DNA of 64,000 nucleotides from Bacillus sp. SA1-12 (GTDB lineage: Bacteria; Bacillota; Bacilli; Bacillales; Bacillaceae): contig NZ_LATZ01000016.1 in the NCBI RefSeq assembly GCF_000981385.1, positions 1-64,000 of the forward strand, in the 5' to 3' direction. Within the stretch, counting starts at the first letter, position 1. Each line of letters starts with the position of its first letter. Shown piece after piece: positions 56,344-64,000 of the stretch. Under the pieces are notes generated by a model. It did not search any database and was not told where the DNA came from. It worked only from the letters and a program-made list of their open reading frames with translations. Position numbers and translations under genes: made by a program.

Positions 56344-56880
56344 ATGAACCTAGAACTGATGGATATTTTTCGCATGGAATATGACTTTTGTTGGGATACT
56401 GAGACCTGGTTTTTACCTTTAGAATCTGCTCTTGAGGGTTTGAATTCCACAGATGCAAGCTGGCAACCCCCTGGAGGAGGGAATACAATTTGGCAAACTG
56501 TGAACCATCTAAATTATTATAACGCCCTACTTGTTAGACAAATCAATTGCACAACGCCTAGAAAAAAGGAATCTAATAACAAGGCTGCATTTGGAGATAT
56601 CGGGGAACCAGATTCTGAAAAATGGAAGGCAGTCTTGGCAGAGAATACATTTGGAGATATTGGGGAACCAGCAAATTCTGAAAAATGGAAAGCAGTCATA
56701 GCAGAAACACGCCTAATATGTGAAAATTTGCGAGATTCACTAGCACAAGTTAATGACAGTCAGCTTGACGAGGAACTTGTTGGGGGTCTGGCTCGTCAAA
56801 TTTTGCACAACGTATACCATATAGGGCAAATTGTATTAATTCGCAAACAACAAGGCTCTTGGCCAAAGGAGCGAGAATAA
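56344..56880 (+). CDS. DinB-family protein with an internal duplication
   Basis: 178 aa, four-helix bundle family often acting as metal-dependent thiol transferases or of unknown role. The metal-binding histidines are present: His55 (VNHLNYY), His155 and His159 (HNVYH). Residues from 83 onward hold two tandem copies of a 20-residue segment starting FGDIGEP and containing SEKWKAV; at DNA level the period is 60 bp (56590 and 56650). Other family members have this segment once, in the loop between helices 2 and 3. ATG start after AGGTGAGGGGA. Confidence 0.85.
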   Translation: MNLELMDIFRMEYDFCWDTETWFLPLESALEGLNSTDASWQPPGGGNTIWQTVNHLNYYNALLVRQINCTTPRKKESNNKAAFGDIGEPDSEKWKAVLAENTFGDIGEPANSEKWKAVIAETRLICENLRDSLAQVNDSQLDEELVGGLARQILHNVYHIGQIVLIRKQQGSWPKERE

Positions 56881-56965
56881 TTTGATCTTCCACTATACCA
56901 GCTAATATAAGTCAAAACTTTTGGTTTAATATTGATTAATAAGTAATGTTACAATAAAAATAGGC

Positions 56966-57092
56966 ATGACAAAGAGACTTCAAAACAACAATATGGATTG
57001 AATATTTTTACGGTTTCAGTAATGGTAGTATATCAATGAAAGATGCAATGGAATTTGGCTGGGGGGAAACCTTATTTAAGGCTATTTTATAA
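56966..57092 (+). pseudogene. Small frameshifted gene
   Basis: ATG 56966 reads MTKRLQNNNMD then stop. The next frame continues WIEYFYGFSNGSISMKDAME through FGWGETLFKAIL and stop. A one-base change would join them into a 42-aa protein. Family unknown. Confidence 0.45.
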
Positions 57093-57202
57093 AAATGAAT
57101 ATCATTATTTCTTAAATTACATGTTAGGTTAATTATACTGTAAATTTTTAAGTGACCTATAATAATTTTGCTATACTTAAAGTAATAAAGGAGATATAAA
57201 CT

Positions 57203-57397
57203 ATGTCAGGAACGAAAAGAGAAAATATCAAACAAGGAACAAAAGTAAGAGTTGTGCAAAAACAAGACCAACGCTCTGGAAAATTAACAGAAGGTGTAGT
57301 TTCAAGAATACTGACAAATTCTGATACACATCCACATGGTATTAAGGTAATGCTAGAGAACGGTATCGTAGGTAGAGTGAAGGAGATTGTAAACTAA
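57203..57397 (+). CDS. ywbE: YwbE-family protein
   Basis: 64 aa, beginning MSGTKRENIKQGTKVRVVQK and ending GIVGRVKEIVN; matches the conserved YwbE (DUF2196) family in length and in the motif THPHGIKVMLENG. A KOW/SH3-like beta barrel is likely. Function unknown. ATG start with AAAGGAGAT upstream. Confidence 0.88.
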   Translation: MSGTKRENIKQGTKVRVVQKQDQRSGKLTEGVVSRILTNSDTHPHGIKVMLENGIVGRVKEIVN

Positions 57398-57596
57398 GCA
57401 GATGTAATTCATCATTTTTTGTACAATCCGTTTTTAGAAAAATAACTTCTGTACTATTTGGGCAACTATCTATCTTCAACAATCGAAGCGCTATTCTTGA
57501 ATAGATAAAACACACGGTATTATCGGTTGTATCCTGGTGTTGAAAGATTTTTATACGAATATAAAATAATCAAAGAGTAATGAGTTTACTTGACAC
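57398..57596. other. Intergenic, no gene seen
   Basis: Nothing recognised between ywbE and the hairpin at 57600. Confidence 0.35.
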
Positions 57597-57599
57597 AAT

Positions 57600-57634
57600 G
57601 GCGCTTATCCTGCAATAGGATAGCGTCTTATTTA
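57600..57634 (+). repeat. Hairpin repeat, copy 2 (terminator-like)
   Basis: GGCGCTTATCC-TGCAATA-GGATAGCGTC followed by TTATTT; related to the hairpin at 56155 with the arms exchanged. Confidence 0.65.
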
Positions 57635-57817
57635 ATGTATTAGAGTATTGAGTTAACGTCTCTTCAATACGAACGAAAAGTAGTTACTCGGTAATATTTT
57701 AATCATGGAAAGGCAGATTTTTTGTTAACACTGTTATATTTCGACAACGTTTTTATTTAGTGTCATTTATACTGTTAATTGGATAGCAAAATGATTAAGA
57801 GGTTAAGTGAATTAATC

Positions 57818-57848
57818 AAGCGCCAGTTTTTAACACTGTGCGCTTTTT
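57818..57848 (+). terminator. Terminator-like hairpin
   Basis: AAGCGCCAGT-TTTTAAC-ACTGTGCGCTT followed by TTTAC, about 140 bases before the sigma gene. No gene directly upstream; the 57635-57988 stretch is otherwise empty. Confidence 0.55.
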
Positions 57849-57988
57849 ACCTTCCATATAACCTGTAGTTGATGCTTAATAATAAGACATCATTTCTTCT
57901 ATATTTGTTTAGGTGCCATAAGGAAAAGAACAGTCAGTCAGTTTATTAAACATCAAAAACTCAAATGAGTTTAGAGGAGGGGTTTTGA

Positions 57989-58636
57989 GTGGGTGTAAAC
58001 ATCGGAGTTCAATTAATTGAAAATTATGCTAAATTAGAAGATAAAGTTTTGGTAGAGTTGGCTCATAGTGGAGATGGCGAGTCATTGGCATTTTTAATTA
58101 ATAAATATCAAAATTTTGTTCGTATGAAGGCGAGTCCATACTTTTTAATTGGTGCAGATAAAGAAGATCTTGTTCAAGAGGGAATGATTGGTTTATATAA
58201 AGCTATTCGTGACTTTAAAGAGGACAAGAAGGCCTCTTTTTACGCTTTCGCTGAACTATGTATTACTAGACAGATAATAACAGCAATCAAAACTGCTACT
58301 CGTCAAAAGCACGGACCTCTAAATATGTATGTTTCACTGGACAAGCCTTTTTGTAATGAGGAGTCAAACTATACTCTTATGGATATGATATCTGGAGAAA
58401 ATATAACGAATCCCGAAGCATTGATTATTAACCAAGAAAATGCTACTGATATAGAACTTAAAATATCAGAATTGCTTAGCGATTTGGAAAAAAAAGTGTT
58501 GACCTTATATGTAGATGGAAAATCATATCTGGAAATTTCCGAAGAACTAAACACACATGTAAAGTCAATTGACAATGCTCTTCAACGAGTAAAAAGAAAA
58601 ATGGAACGACATCTGGAGATAAGAAAGGCTATCTAA
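57989..58636 (+). CDS. SigH-like RNA polymerase sigma factor (paralogue)
   Basis: 215 aa. Highly similar in layout to B. subtilis SigH: region 2 with YFLIGADKEDLVQEGMIGLY, ELCITRQIITAIKTATRQKH and SLDKPF, and region 4 with SDLEKKVLTLYVDGKSYLEI and HVKSIDNALQRVKRK. SigH drives early sporulation and competence genes. The main sigH in Bacillus lies in the rpmG-secE-rplK region; here no such neighbours exist, so this is probably an extra copy. The N-terminus and several region 4 residues differ from SigH as I recall it. GTG start after GAGGAGGGG. Confidence 0.85.
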   Translation: MGVNIGVQLIENYAKLEDKVLVELAHSGDGESLAFLINKYQNFVRMKASPYFLIGADKEDLVQEGMIGLYKAIRDFKEDKKASFYAFAELCITRQIITAIKTATRQKHGPLNMYVSLDKPFCNEESNYTLMDMISGENITNPEALIINQENATDIELKISELLSDLEKKVLTLYVDGKSYLEISEELNTHVKSIDNALQRVKRKMERHLEIRKAI

Positions 58637-58841
58637 TCGGAATATAACTGAACAGGACTGTCGATTGACGGTTTTTTATATGGGCGCAGGGAAGAATTAT
58701 TGGATGGAAACGAATGCTTATTAAGAAATGTGTTGTTGTTTAGAATGACTTATTATAACAGGTGGTAGGAAAATAAATCTAATTGAAATCTTATTATGTT
58801 ATAATAAAGTGTTTTTAATTATTGAGGGGGAACAATATTTT

Positions 58842-59291
58842 ATGTCAATTGAAGTAGGCAGCAAGGTACAAGGTAAAGTAACAGGTATCACTAATTTTGG
58901 AGCATTCGTAGAATTACCAGGGGGGTCAACAGGTCTTGTACATATTAGCGAGGTTGCGGATAGCTATGTAAAAGATGTTAATGACCATCTCAAAGTAGGC
59001 GACCAGGTGGAAGTAAAAGTGATTAGTGAGAAAGATGGGAAAACTGCCCTATCCATCAAAAAGGCTGTAGATAGACCTGAAGGGCAAACCTCTTCTTATT
59101 CCAAACGCCTACCTCGTCAGGCGAGAGATGATATGCATTCCAAGGGTTTTCGTCCAAAAGGCAATTTCAAACCAAAGGAAAACTTTGAAGATAAAATGGC
59201 TCGCTTTTTAAAGACTAGCGAAGAGAATTTAACTTCTTTGAAACGAAGCACTGAAACTAAAAGGGGCGGTAGAGGTGGGAGACGCGGGTAA
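58842..59291 (+). CDS. S1-domain RNA-binding protein (YabR-like)
   Basis: 149 aa. A single S1 domain at 1-75 (VQGKVTGITNFGAFVELPGG, GLVHISEVAD, VGDQVEVKV) followed by a basic, low-complexity tail ending RGGRGGRRG, typical of RNA-binding proteins. The layout equals YabR, and the S1 domain resembles GSP13. ATG 58842 was chosen with GAGGGGG 11 bases upstream; an in-frame start 33 bases earlier is less likely. In Bacillus yabR lies near divIC, which is absent here. Confidence 0.85.
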   Translation: MSIEVGSKVQGKVTGITNFGAFVELPGGSTGLVHISEVADSYVKDVNDHLKVGDQVEVKVISEKDGKTALSIKKAVDRPEGQTSSYSKRLPRQARDDMHSKGFRPKGNFKPKENFEDKMARFLKTSEENLTSLKRSTETKRGGRGGRRG

Positions 59292-59463
59292 CTTTCTCCT
59301 TTTTTGCTGGAACAGATGATTTTTAGTTATGAGATGCCTGTTAAATTGGCAATTACCTTTACAATAAGGTTAATATATTTTTAAAAGATACTACTTGAAT
59401 TTTAGATAAATGGGTGATATTGTTAGTAACAATAAAAGTTAAACAAAAAAATAAATAGCGATA

Positions 59464-59585
59464 AACTTCTTATCCAGAGTGGTAGAGGGACAGGCCCGAT
59501 GAAACCCGGCAACCATCTAGTCAAAATATTGACTTGAACGGTGCTAATTCCTGCAAAGGTGTTTACCTTTGAAAGATGAGAGGAA
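59464..59585 (+). ncRNA. SAM-I (S-box) riboswitch
   Basis: The classic S-box core is unmistakable: CTTATCCAGAGTGGTAGAGG, GACAGGCCCGATGAAACCCG, GCAACCATC, GGTGCTAATTCCTGC and GAAAGATGAGAGG. Helix P1 pairs TCTTATC (59468-) with GATGAGA (59575-). AGAGG of the 3' P1 strand can instead pair with CCTCT in the terminator, giving the usual switch: SAM present, termination; SAM absent, read-through. Confidence 0.96.
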
Positions 59586-59601
59586 TGTATTTGATAATAC
59601 C

Positions 59602-59634
59602 AACCTCTCTTTTAATCAAAGAGAGGTTTTTTTA
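59602..59634 (+). terminator. S-box-controlled terminator
   Basis: AACCTCTCTTT-TAATC-AAAGAGAGGTT followed by TTTTT; its 5' arm competes for the S-box P1 strand. Confidence 0.93.
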
Positions 59635-59671
59635 CGGAAAGAAGGCTTATCGCTCAAAGGAGCAAAATGAA

Positions 59672-60049
59672 ATGGAGAGAGCAGTTTTTGGTGCAAGCGA
59701 ATTTTTTAGTCAAAAAGCTTTTATCACATGTCTTCGCGGTATTGAATATGTTCAAATTGGTCATCTAAAAGGGGCGAATGTAAATATAGTAGAAATATGG
59801 TTTAATCCCTGGAAAATATCTTATAAGGATTTAGTAGAATTGTTTTTTGACCTACATGACCCAACTTTTAGAGAAGGTCAGCAATTTAAAAATCATTCAT
59901 TCATTTTCTTTTCTAATGTTAATCAATTAAAGGTTGCAAAACAAAAGAAAAATGAACTAAAACTAATATTTAAACATGAAATTATTACAGAAATTACTCC
60001 TGTATGGGAACATTTTAGTAGCTTAGAAGAGATAAAATTAATATTATAA
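59672..60049 (+). CDS. MsrA-like protein lacking the catalytic cysteine
   Basis: 125 aa beginning MERAVFGASEFFSQKAF. The layout follows peptide methionine sulfoxide reductase A: the opening strand, then GIEYVQIGHLKG, VNIVEIWFNPWKISYKDLVE, LFFDLHDPT, and a tail with IITEITPVWEHF. In MsrA the first motif is GCFWCxE with the reactive Cys; here it is GASEFF, so the nucleophile and neighbours are missing. The C-terminal part also seems short. The protein may be a non-catalytic relative. It lies directly behind the S-box and its terminator, with AAAGGAG 9 bases before the ATG; starts further upstream would overlap the terminator. Confidence 0.65.
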   Translation: MERAVFGASEFFSQKAFITCLRGIEYVQIGHLKGANVNIVEIWFNPWKISYKDLVELFFDLHDPTFREGQQFKNHSFIFFSNVNQLKVAKQKKNELKLIFKHEIITEITPVWEHFSSLEEIKLIL

Positions 60050-60145
60050 AAAAACTTAACATTAGGATTATAATGATATTTTCTAAAATGAGCAGTCTCA
60101 CTATTCTGTTAATTGTGTAATAAAGTTTTATTATTGGAGATCGGT

Positions 60146-60262
60146 ATGTTTAACTGGCGTAACGTGGTTAACAATGATGGAGTACATACTTATATAGCCG
60201 TACGCCTGGGCAAAGCATTTGGGATTTTATTCCTATATGCTTTTTTTATTATCGAGGGTTGA
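60146..60262 (+). CDS. Small membrane protein, 38 aa
   Basis: Frame MFNWRNVVNNDGVHTYIAVR then a hydrophobic segment LGKAFGILFLYAFFIIEG. GGAGATCGGT precedes the ATG at a workable distance. Family not known. Confidence 0.35.
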   Translation: MFNWRNVVNNDGVHTYIAVRLGKAFGILFLYAFFIIEG

Positions 60263-60322
60263 TAAGATGACTAGCAATACAGTATCTGTTTAAGCTATAC
60301 AAAAAAACTTAGATTGTGCTGG

Positions 60323-60370
60323 TTTGAAGTAATAAACATATTCGATTAGAAATCTGTATATTACTTCAAA
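60323..60370. terminator. Inverted repeat beyond the sigma-54 activator gene
   Basis: Perfect arms TTTGAAGTAATA / TATTACTTCAAA with a 24-base loop, 44 bases past the stop of the minus-strand gene. No T-run, so termination is uncertain; it may only protect the 3' end. Confidence 0.45.
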
Positions 60371-60413
60371 CGCATTTGCACCAAACTTCTTTATTACCTC
60401 CTGAAGTAATAAC

Positions 60414-62327
60414 TTAATATGATTTCTTTACCTCAATTTTATAGTTGCGCAGCTTCCGATAGAGTGTACTTCGGTCGATCCCCAATAATTTCGCTGTACG
60501 TGTTATATTTGAATTGCATTGAGCTAACGCGGAAATAATTATGTCTTCTTCTGACGGGGAAGGAGTGTTTTCTGTTAAATCATATTCTCCAAGGCCAAAC
60601 TCCACTTCATCAAAGTATTTTCCTATTTCATGCTCTGTAATTAAGTTTTCTTTCGCTATTACTACTAATCTTTCAATAAAATACATTAATTCTCGTATAT
60701 TCCCCGGCCAATTATACTGATGAAGTTTCTCATATGCCTTTTGAGTAATATCAATCTGTTTTAAATAGAGTTTTCTATAATGTTCTAAGAAGTGTTGTGC
60801 GAGATATATGATATCCCCATTTCTCTTACGCAATGGAGGTAAATTCACTGTTAATACTTTCAATCTGTAAAACAAATCTTGCCTGAAATGACCTTTTTGA
60901 ATTTGTTCGAATAAGTTTTTATTGGTCGCAGCAACAATTCTTACATCAACGGGTAAATATTTGTCATCTCCGAGACGCATGACCTGTTTCTCTTGCAGCA
61001 CTCTAAGGAGGCGGCTTTGGCCGTACTGATCCATTTCTGAAATTTCATCAAGAAAAATCGTACCCTTATGAGCCATTTCAAATAAACCTGGCTTCCCTTT
61101 CTTTGTTGCACCGGTAAAGGCGCCTTCTACATAGCCAAATAATTCACTTTCAAGCAAGTTGGGAGGCAATGCTGCACAATTAATCGCTACAAATGGTCCA
61201 TTCTTTCTTTGGCTACTGTTATGAATACTCTGAGCAAATAATTCTTTTCCGGTCCCGCTTTCACCTGAAATCAGAACAGTCGTATCAACTAAAGCAATTT
61301 GTTTAGCCATTCTTTTCGTTTCCATCATCTCACTGGAGATTCCCGCTATGTCGGAGAATTGATATTTTGCATGGAATTTCTTTAATAGTACCTCATTACG
61401 GATCTTAGCTTCCATCTCTTGAATACGTGTAACATCCTGGAAGGTTATGATAGCACCGATAATTTTTTTATCTACGATGATGGGAGCATGATTAAACATC
61501 ATCCATTTGTTAGCTAATTTTGCAATCTGTCCAATGGATTCCTTTCCCTCAATTAAACATTCTTCGATACTAATAAAGCTGAGTACAGAACTGATCTTTT
61601 GCCCAACCATCTCCTTAGCTGAGACATTTAACAATCGTTCAGCAGCAGGATTAAATACTTTGATGAACTGTTCATGATTAATGCTAATAATTCCTTGTAT
61701 AGAGTAGTCGACTAATGCTTTAAATTCTTGAGCGCGTTCTTTTTCAATTTTTCGGCCTAATAATATTTGTTGCGCTTCAAGGAATGCTGCCCGAATTGAA
61801 AAGTCCCCGGAAGATATCCGAAGAGTCCTAAATCCTTTTTTGGCTGCCAGGATCACCGTTTTTATCCCGCCCACCACAATATCGACATCAGTTTTTGTTA
61901 ATTGCTCTATTTTTGAAGGAATATCCTCTATTCGATCGAGAGGATGAATAGCAAGTTTAACATCTAAAATAGTAGAAAGTACTTCGATATCATAGGCCAT
62001 ATTTTTAAAAGCTAGAATAGATACTCTCGGGTTGTTCAACCCTGTTCGTTTTTTACTTTCGTGAAATACTTGAGCTATATCCTGCCCTGTGATAGCGATT
62101 TCAACAACAGGGACTCTAATGTCAGATTCCATAATTAATCTGGCTGTGCCCCCTCTGCAAACAATAACGTCTACATCTTCCTTTTCCAATCTTTTCGCCA
62201 GCTTAATGGCTCTTTTCAATCTTGCTAAATAGACATCAACTTTATCTTCTAAGCCGAGTTCATGGATAATCTTCTTACCTTGTAAAAATAATTGCTTGTC
62301 TGGGGCAATAAAAGCTATTTTAGACAA
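60414..62327 (-). CDS. Sigma-54-dependent activator, PrpR-N type
   Basis: 637 aa in four parts: PrpR_N sensor (1-190, beginning MSKIAFIAPDKQLFLQGKKI), PAS domain (about 205-310, with VFNPAAERLL), AAA+ ATPase (330-560; Walker A GESGTGKE near 356 and the sigma-54 contact loop GAFTGA near 401) and a C-terminal Fis-type helix-turn-helix (ARTAKLLGID-like, SNITRTAKLLGIDRSTLYRK). It opens sigma-54 promoters after sensing a small molecule. The divergent gene garD carries a -24/-12 promoter, making it the probable target, with galactarate or a product as signal (inference). Confidence 0.93.
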   Translation of the reverse strand: MSKIAFIAPDKQLFLQGKKIIHELGLEDKVDVYLARLKRAIKLAKRLEKEDVDVIVCRGGTARLIMESDIRVPVVEIAITGQDIAQVFHESKKRTGLNNPRVSILAFKNMAYDIEVLSTILDVKLAIHPLDRIEDIPSKIEQLTKTDVDIVVGGIKTVILAAKKGFRTLRISSGDFSIRAAFLEAQQILLGRKIEKERAQEFKALVDYSIQGIISINHEQFIKVFNPAAERLLNVSAKEMVGQKISSVLSFISIEECLIEGKESIGQIAKLANKWMMFNHAPIIVDKKIIGAIITFQDVTRIQEMEAKIRNEVLLKKFHAKYQFSDIAGISSEMMETKRMAKQIALVDTTVLISGESGTGKELFAQSIHNSSQRKNGPFVAINCAALPPNLLESELFGYVEGAFTGATKKGKPGLFEMAHKGTIFLDEISEMDQYGQSRLLRVLQEKQVMRLGDDKYLPVDVRIVAATNKNLFEQIQKGHFRQDLFYRLKVLTVNLPPLRKRNGDIIYLAQHFLEHYRKLYLKQIDITQKAYEKLHQYNWPGNIRELMYFIERLVVIAKENLITEHEIGKYFDEVEFGLGEYDLTENTPSPSEEDIIISALAQCNSNITRTAKLLGIDRSTLYRKLRNYKIEVKKSY

Positions 62328-62440
62328 AGTTAATTGCTCCTCCTTATTGTAGATTCATTTCAACCAATTGTTAAAGCATACTATCTAGTAATCAATTAAG
62401 AACTAACTCTATTTTATCTGATGTCCAGTATGAATGGAAT

Positions 62441-62454
62441 GCCACAATTGTGGC
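62441..62454. promoter_or_regulatory. Probable activator binding site (UAS)
   Basis: Perfect palindrome GCCACAATTGTGGC, about 110 bases upstream of the -24/-12 promoter. A degenerate copy, GCAACGATTGTAGT, begins 22 bases later (62463-62476), about two helical turns away. Both fit an upstream activating sequence for the PrpR-type regulator. Confidence 0.7.
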
Positions 62455-62548
62455 GTATTGTTGCAACGATTGTAGTGATTTGATGAAGCAGTTGTTGTCT
62501 ATTCGAGCGGTTTAATTACTATAAACCATTGATTTCAATGCTTGTAAG

Positions 62549-62565
62549 TTGGCACAATTCTTGCT
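62549..62565 (+). promoter_or_regulatory. Sigma-54 (-24/-12) promoter of garD
   Basis: TTGGCACAATTCTTGCT: the -24 element TGGCAC and -12 element TTGCT with five bases between, the sigma-54 consensus. GG-to-GC spacing is correct. Transcription would start near 62576, giving a leader of about 70 bases. Confidence 0.9.
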
Positions 62566-62645
62566 ATGAATTTAGGTGTACTGTGAAGTATGATACTGTC
62601 CTAATGGATTTATAAATACCTATTTACAAAAAGGAGAAATGGTCT

Positions 62646-64000
62646 ATGTCTTTGAGAGTAAATCAAACAGAAACACCGCTTTATATTAAAGTAAACACAA
62701 TCGATAATGTGGCAATTATTGTCAATTCTGGGGGATTGCCTAAAGGGACCATCTTTCCATGTGGACTAGAGCTACATGAATACGTTCCGCAAGGTCACAA
62801 AGTGGCCTTAAGAGATTTTAACCAAGATGAAGCCATTGTTCGCTATGGAGAAGTCATTGGGTATGCCATTCGTCCAATCCAACAAGGGAGTTGGATCGAT
62901 GAATCACTAGTCAAGCTGCCGACACCTCCAAAGCTAGACGAATTACCAATTGCAACGAAAGTGCCAGAACCACTCCCATCACTTGAAGGATTTACGTTTG
63001 AAGGATACCGTAATGAAGATGGAAGCGTCGGAACAAAAAATATTCTTGGGGTTACGACAAGTGTTCAATGCGTTAGAGGTGTTCTGGAATACGCCGTGAA
63101 ACGGATTAAAGAAGAATTGCTTCCTAAATACCCCAATGTGGATGATGTAGTAGCATTGAATCATCATTACGGATGCGGAGTTGCAATCAATGCTCCAGAA
63201 GCCGTTATTCCCATTCGTACTGTACAAAACCTCGCAATCCACCCGAATTTCGGAGGAGAAATTATGGTGGTAGGTTTAGGCTGTGAGAAATTGCTTCCAG
63301 AGAAATTGCTTCCCGACGGGAATACTGAAAGCGTTGTCTTCTTACAAGATCAGCAAGGATTCAGTAAAATGATTCAATCTATTTTGGAAATGGCCGAGGA
63401 ACGACTCATAAAGCTAAATCGCCGACAAAGAGTCACTTGTCCTGCATCCAGCTTAGTAGTGGGCTTACAATGTGGGGGCAGTGACGCTTTCTCTGGTGTA
63501 ACGGCTAATCCTGCAGTGGGATATGCGGCAGATTTATTGGTAAGAGCCGGGGCAACAGTTTTATTTTCAGAAGTAACCGAGGTGCGAGATGCTGTTCATT
63601 TATTAACGCCAAGGGCAGTTAATGAAGAGGTCGGTCAAGCGTTAATTCGGGAGATGAAATGGTATGACCATTATTTGCAGCTTGGTGAAGCTGATCGAAG
63701 TGCTAACCCTTCACCTGGCAATAAAAAAGGCGGACTTGCAAATGTAGTAGAAAAATCGCTCGGTTCTATTGCAAAATCTGGAACCAGTCCAATTGCAGGG
63801 GTGTTATCTCCTGGCGAAAAAGCGACACAAAAAGGATTAATCTATGCAGCAACACCGGCTAGTGACTTTGTCTGTGGAACGTTGCAGTTGTCTTCCGGAA
63901 TGAATGTTCATGTTTTTACCACGGGCAGAGGAACTCCATATGGACTGGCCATGGCTCCGGTCATTAAAGTCTCAACACGAAATTCACTGACTGAGCAATG
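62646..64000 (+). CDS. garD: Galactarate dehydratase, 3' end beyond the window
   Basis: Converts D-galactarate to 5-dehydro-4-deoxy-D-glucarate in the cytoplasm. The 451 residues visible match E. coli GarD closely: [30 protein letters not shown] [91 protein letters not shown] and [13 protein letters not shown]-terminal SAF domain and the two lyase domains are present; the cysteines of the metal site (YGCG, QCGG) are kept. Full length is about 510-525 aa, so some 60-75 residues are missing. ATG start with AAGGAG 9 bases upstream. Controlled by the sigma-54 promoter above. Confidence 0.95.
   Translation, partial: MSLRVNQTETPLYIKVNTIDNVAIIVNSGGLPKGTIFPCGLELHEYVPQGHKVALRDFNQDEAIVRYGEVIGYAIRPIQQGSWIDESLVKLPTPPKLDELPIATKVPEPLPSLEGFTFEGYRNEDGSVGTKNILGVTTSVQCVRGVLEYAVKRIKEELLPKYPNVDDVVALNHHYGCGVAINAPEAVIPIRTVQNLAIHPNFGGEIMVVGLGCEKLLPEKLLPDGNTESVVFLQDQQGFSKMIQSILEMAEERLIKLNRRQRVTCPASSLVVGLQCGGSDAFSGVTANPAVGYAADLLVRAGATVLFSEVTEVRDAVHLLTPRAVNEEVGQALIREMKWYDHYLQLGEADRSANPSPGNKKGGLANVVEKSLGSIAKSGTSPIAGVLSPGEKATQKGLIYAATPASDFVCGTLQLSSGMNVHVFTTGRGTPYGLAMAPVIKVSTRNSLTEQ

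Noticed and set aside
59576..59671. Upstream start for the MsrA-like gene
   Set aside because: It would translate through the S-box terminator hairpin; the Shine-Dalgarno at 59656 points to 59672.

Overview
The window looks like chromosome of a spore-forming, low-GC Gram-positive bacterium of the family Bacillaceae. The support is an alpha/beta-type small acid-soluble spore protein, a SigH-like sigma factor, a sporulation-type histidine kinase, a YidC2 gene with an overlapping MifM-like upstream ORF, an S-box (SAM-I) riboswitch, CcpA (cre)-like sites, strong AGGAGG ribosome binding sites with several TTG/GTG starts, and a dispersed intergenic repeat familiar from Bacillus genomes. No rRNA, tRNA, insertion sequence, phage module or CRISPR array was seen.

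Layout. 1-4300: a 52-bp tandem array, a class B penicillin-binding protein, a D-2-hydroxyacid dehydrogenase and a second, unrelated 52-bp array. 4500-41460: the main theme, extracellular breakdown and uptake of a sugar, probably a furanose. A YesN/YesM-like two-component system with an MCP-like membrane protein faces left. Two multidomain secreted GH43 enzymes (1510 and 1271 aa) and a YtfQ-YtfR-YtfT-YjfF-like ABC importer followed by a 2128-aa GH43 enzyme face right. Three copies of a roughly 125-bp promoter module (9618, 14079, 30209) tie these units together. Between them sit YidC2 with a MifM-like ORF, a PAS histidine kinase, a Dph6-like ligase, a LysR regulator with an EamA exporter, a spore protein, a short Hfq-like protein, a GNAT enzyme and an MGT-type glycosyltransferase. 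41700-43365: an ECF sigma factor coupled to a repeat protein. 44770-51200: an LplB/YtcP/LipO-type importer and a membrane-bound AraC regulator. 51900-60300: small accessory genes and several decaying genes. 60400-64000: a sigma-54 activator divergent from galactarate dehydratase (garD, cut by the window end), with a near-perfect -24/-12 promoter.

How it may work together (inference): the secreted GH43 enzymes, none with a recognisable wall anchor, release furanose sugars from a polymer. The YtfQ-like lipoprotein captures them and the importer brings them in. YesM/YesN senses substrate and activates the shared module, while CcpA probably represses through cre-like sites at the module's -10 end. 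Most small genes from 48 to 60 kb are unrelated to this, and that stretch shows active gene decay.
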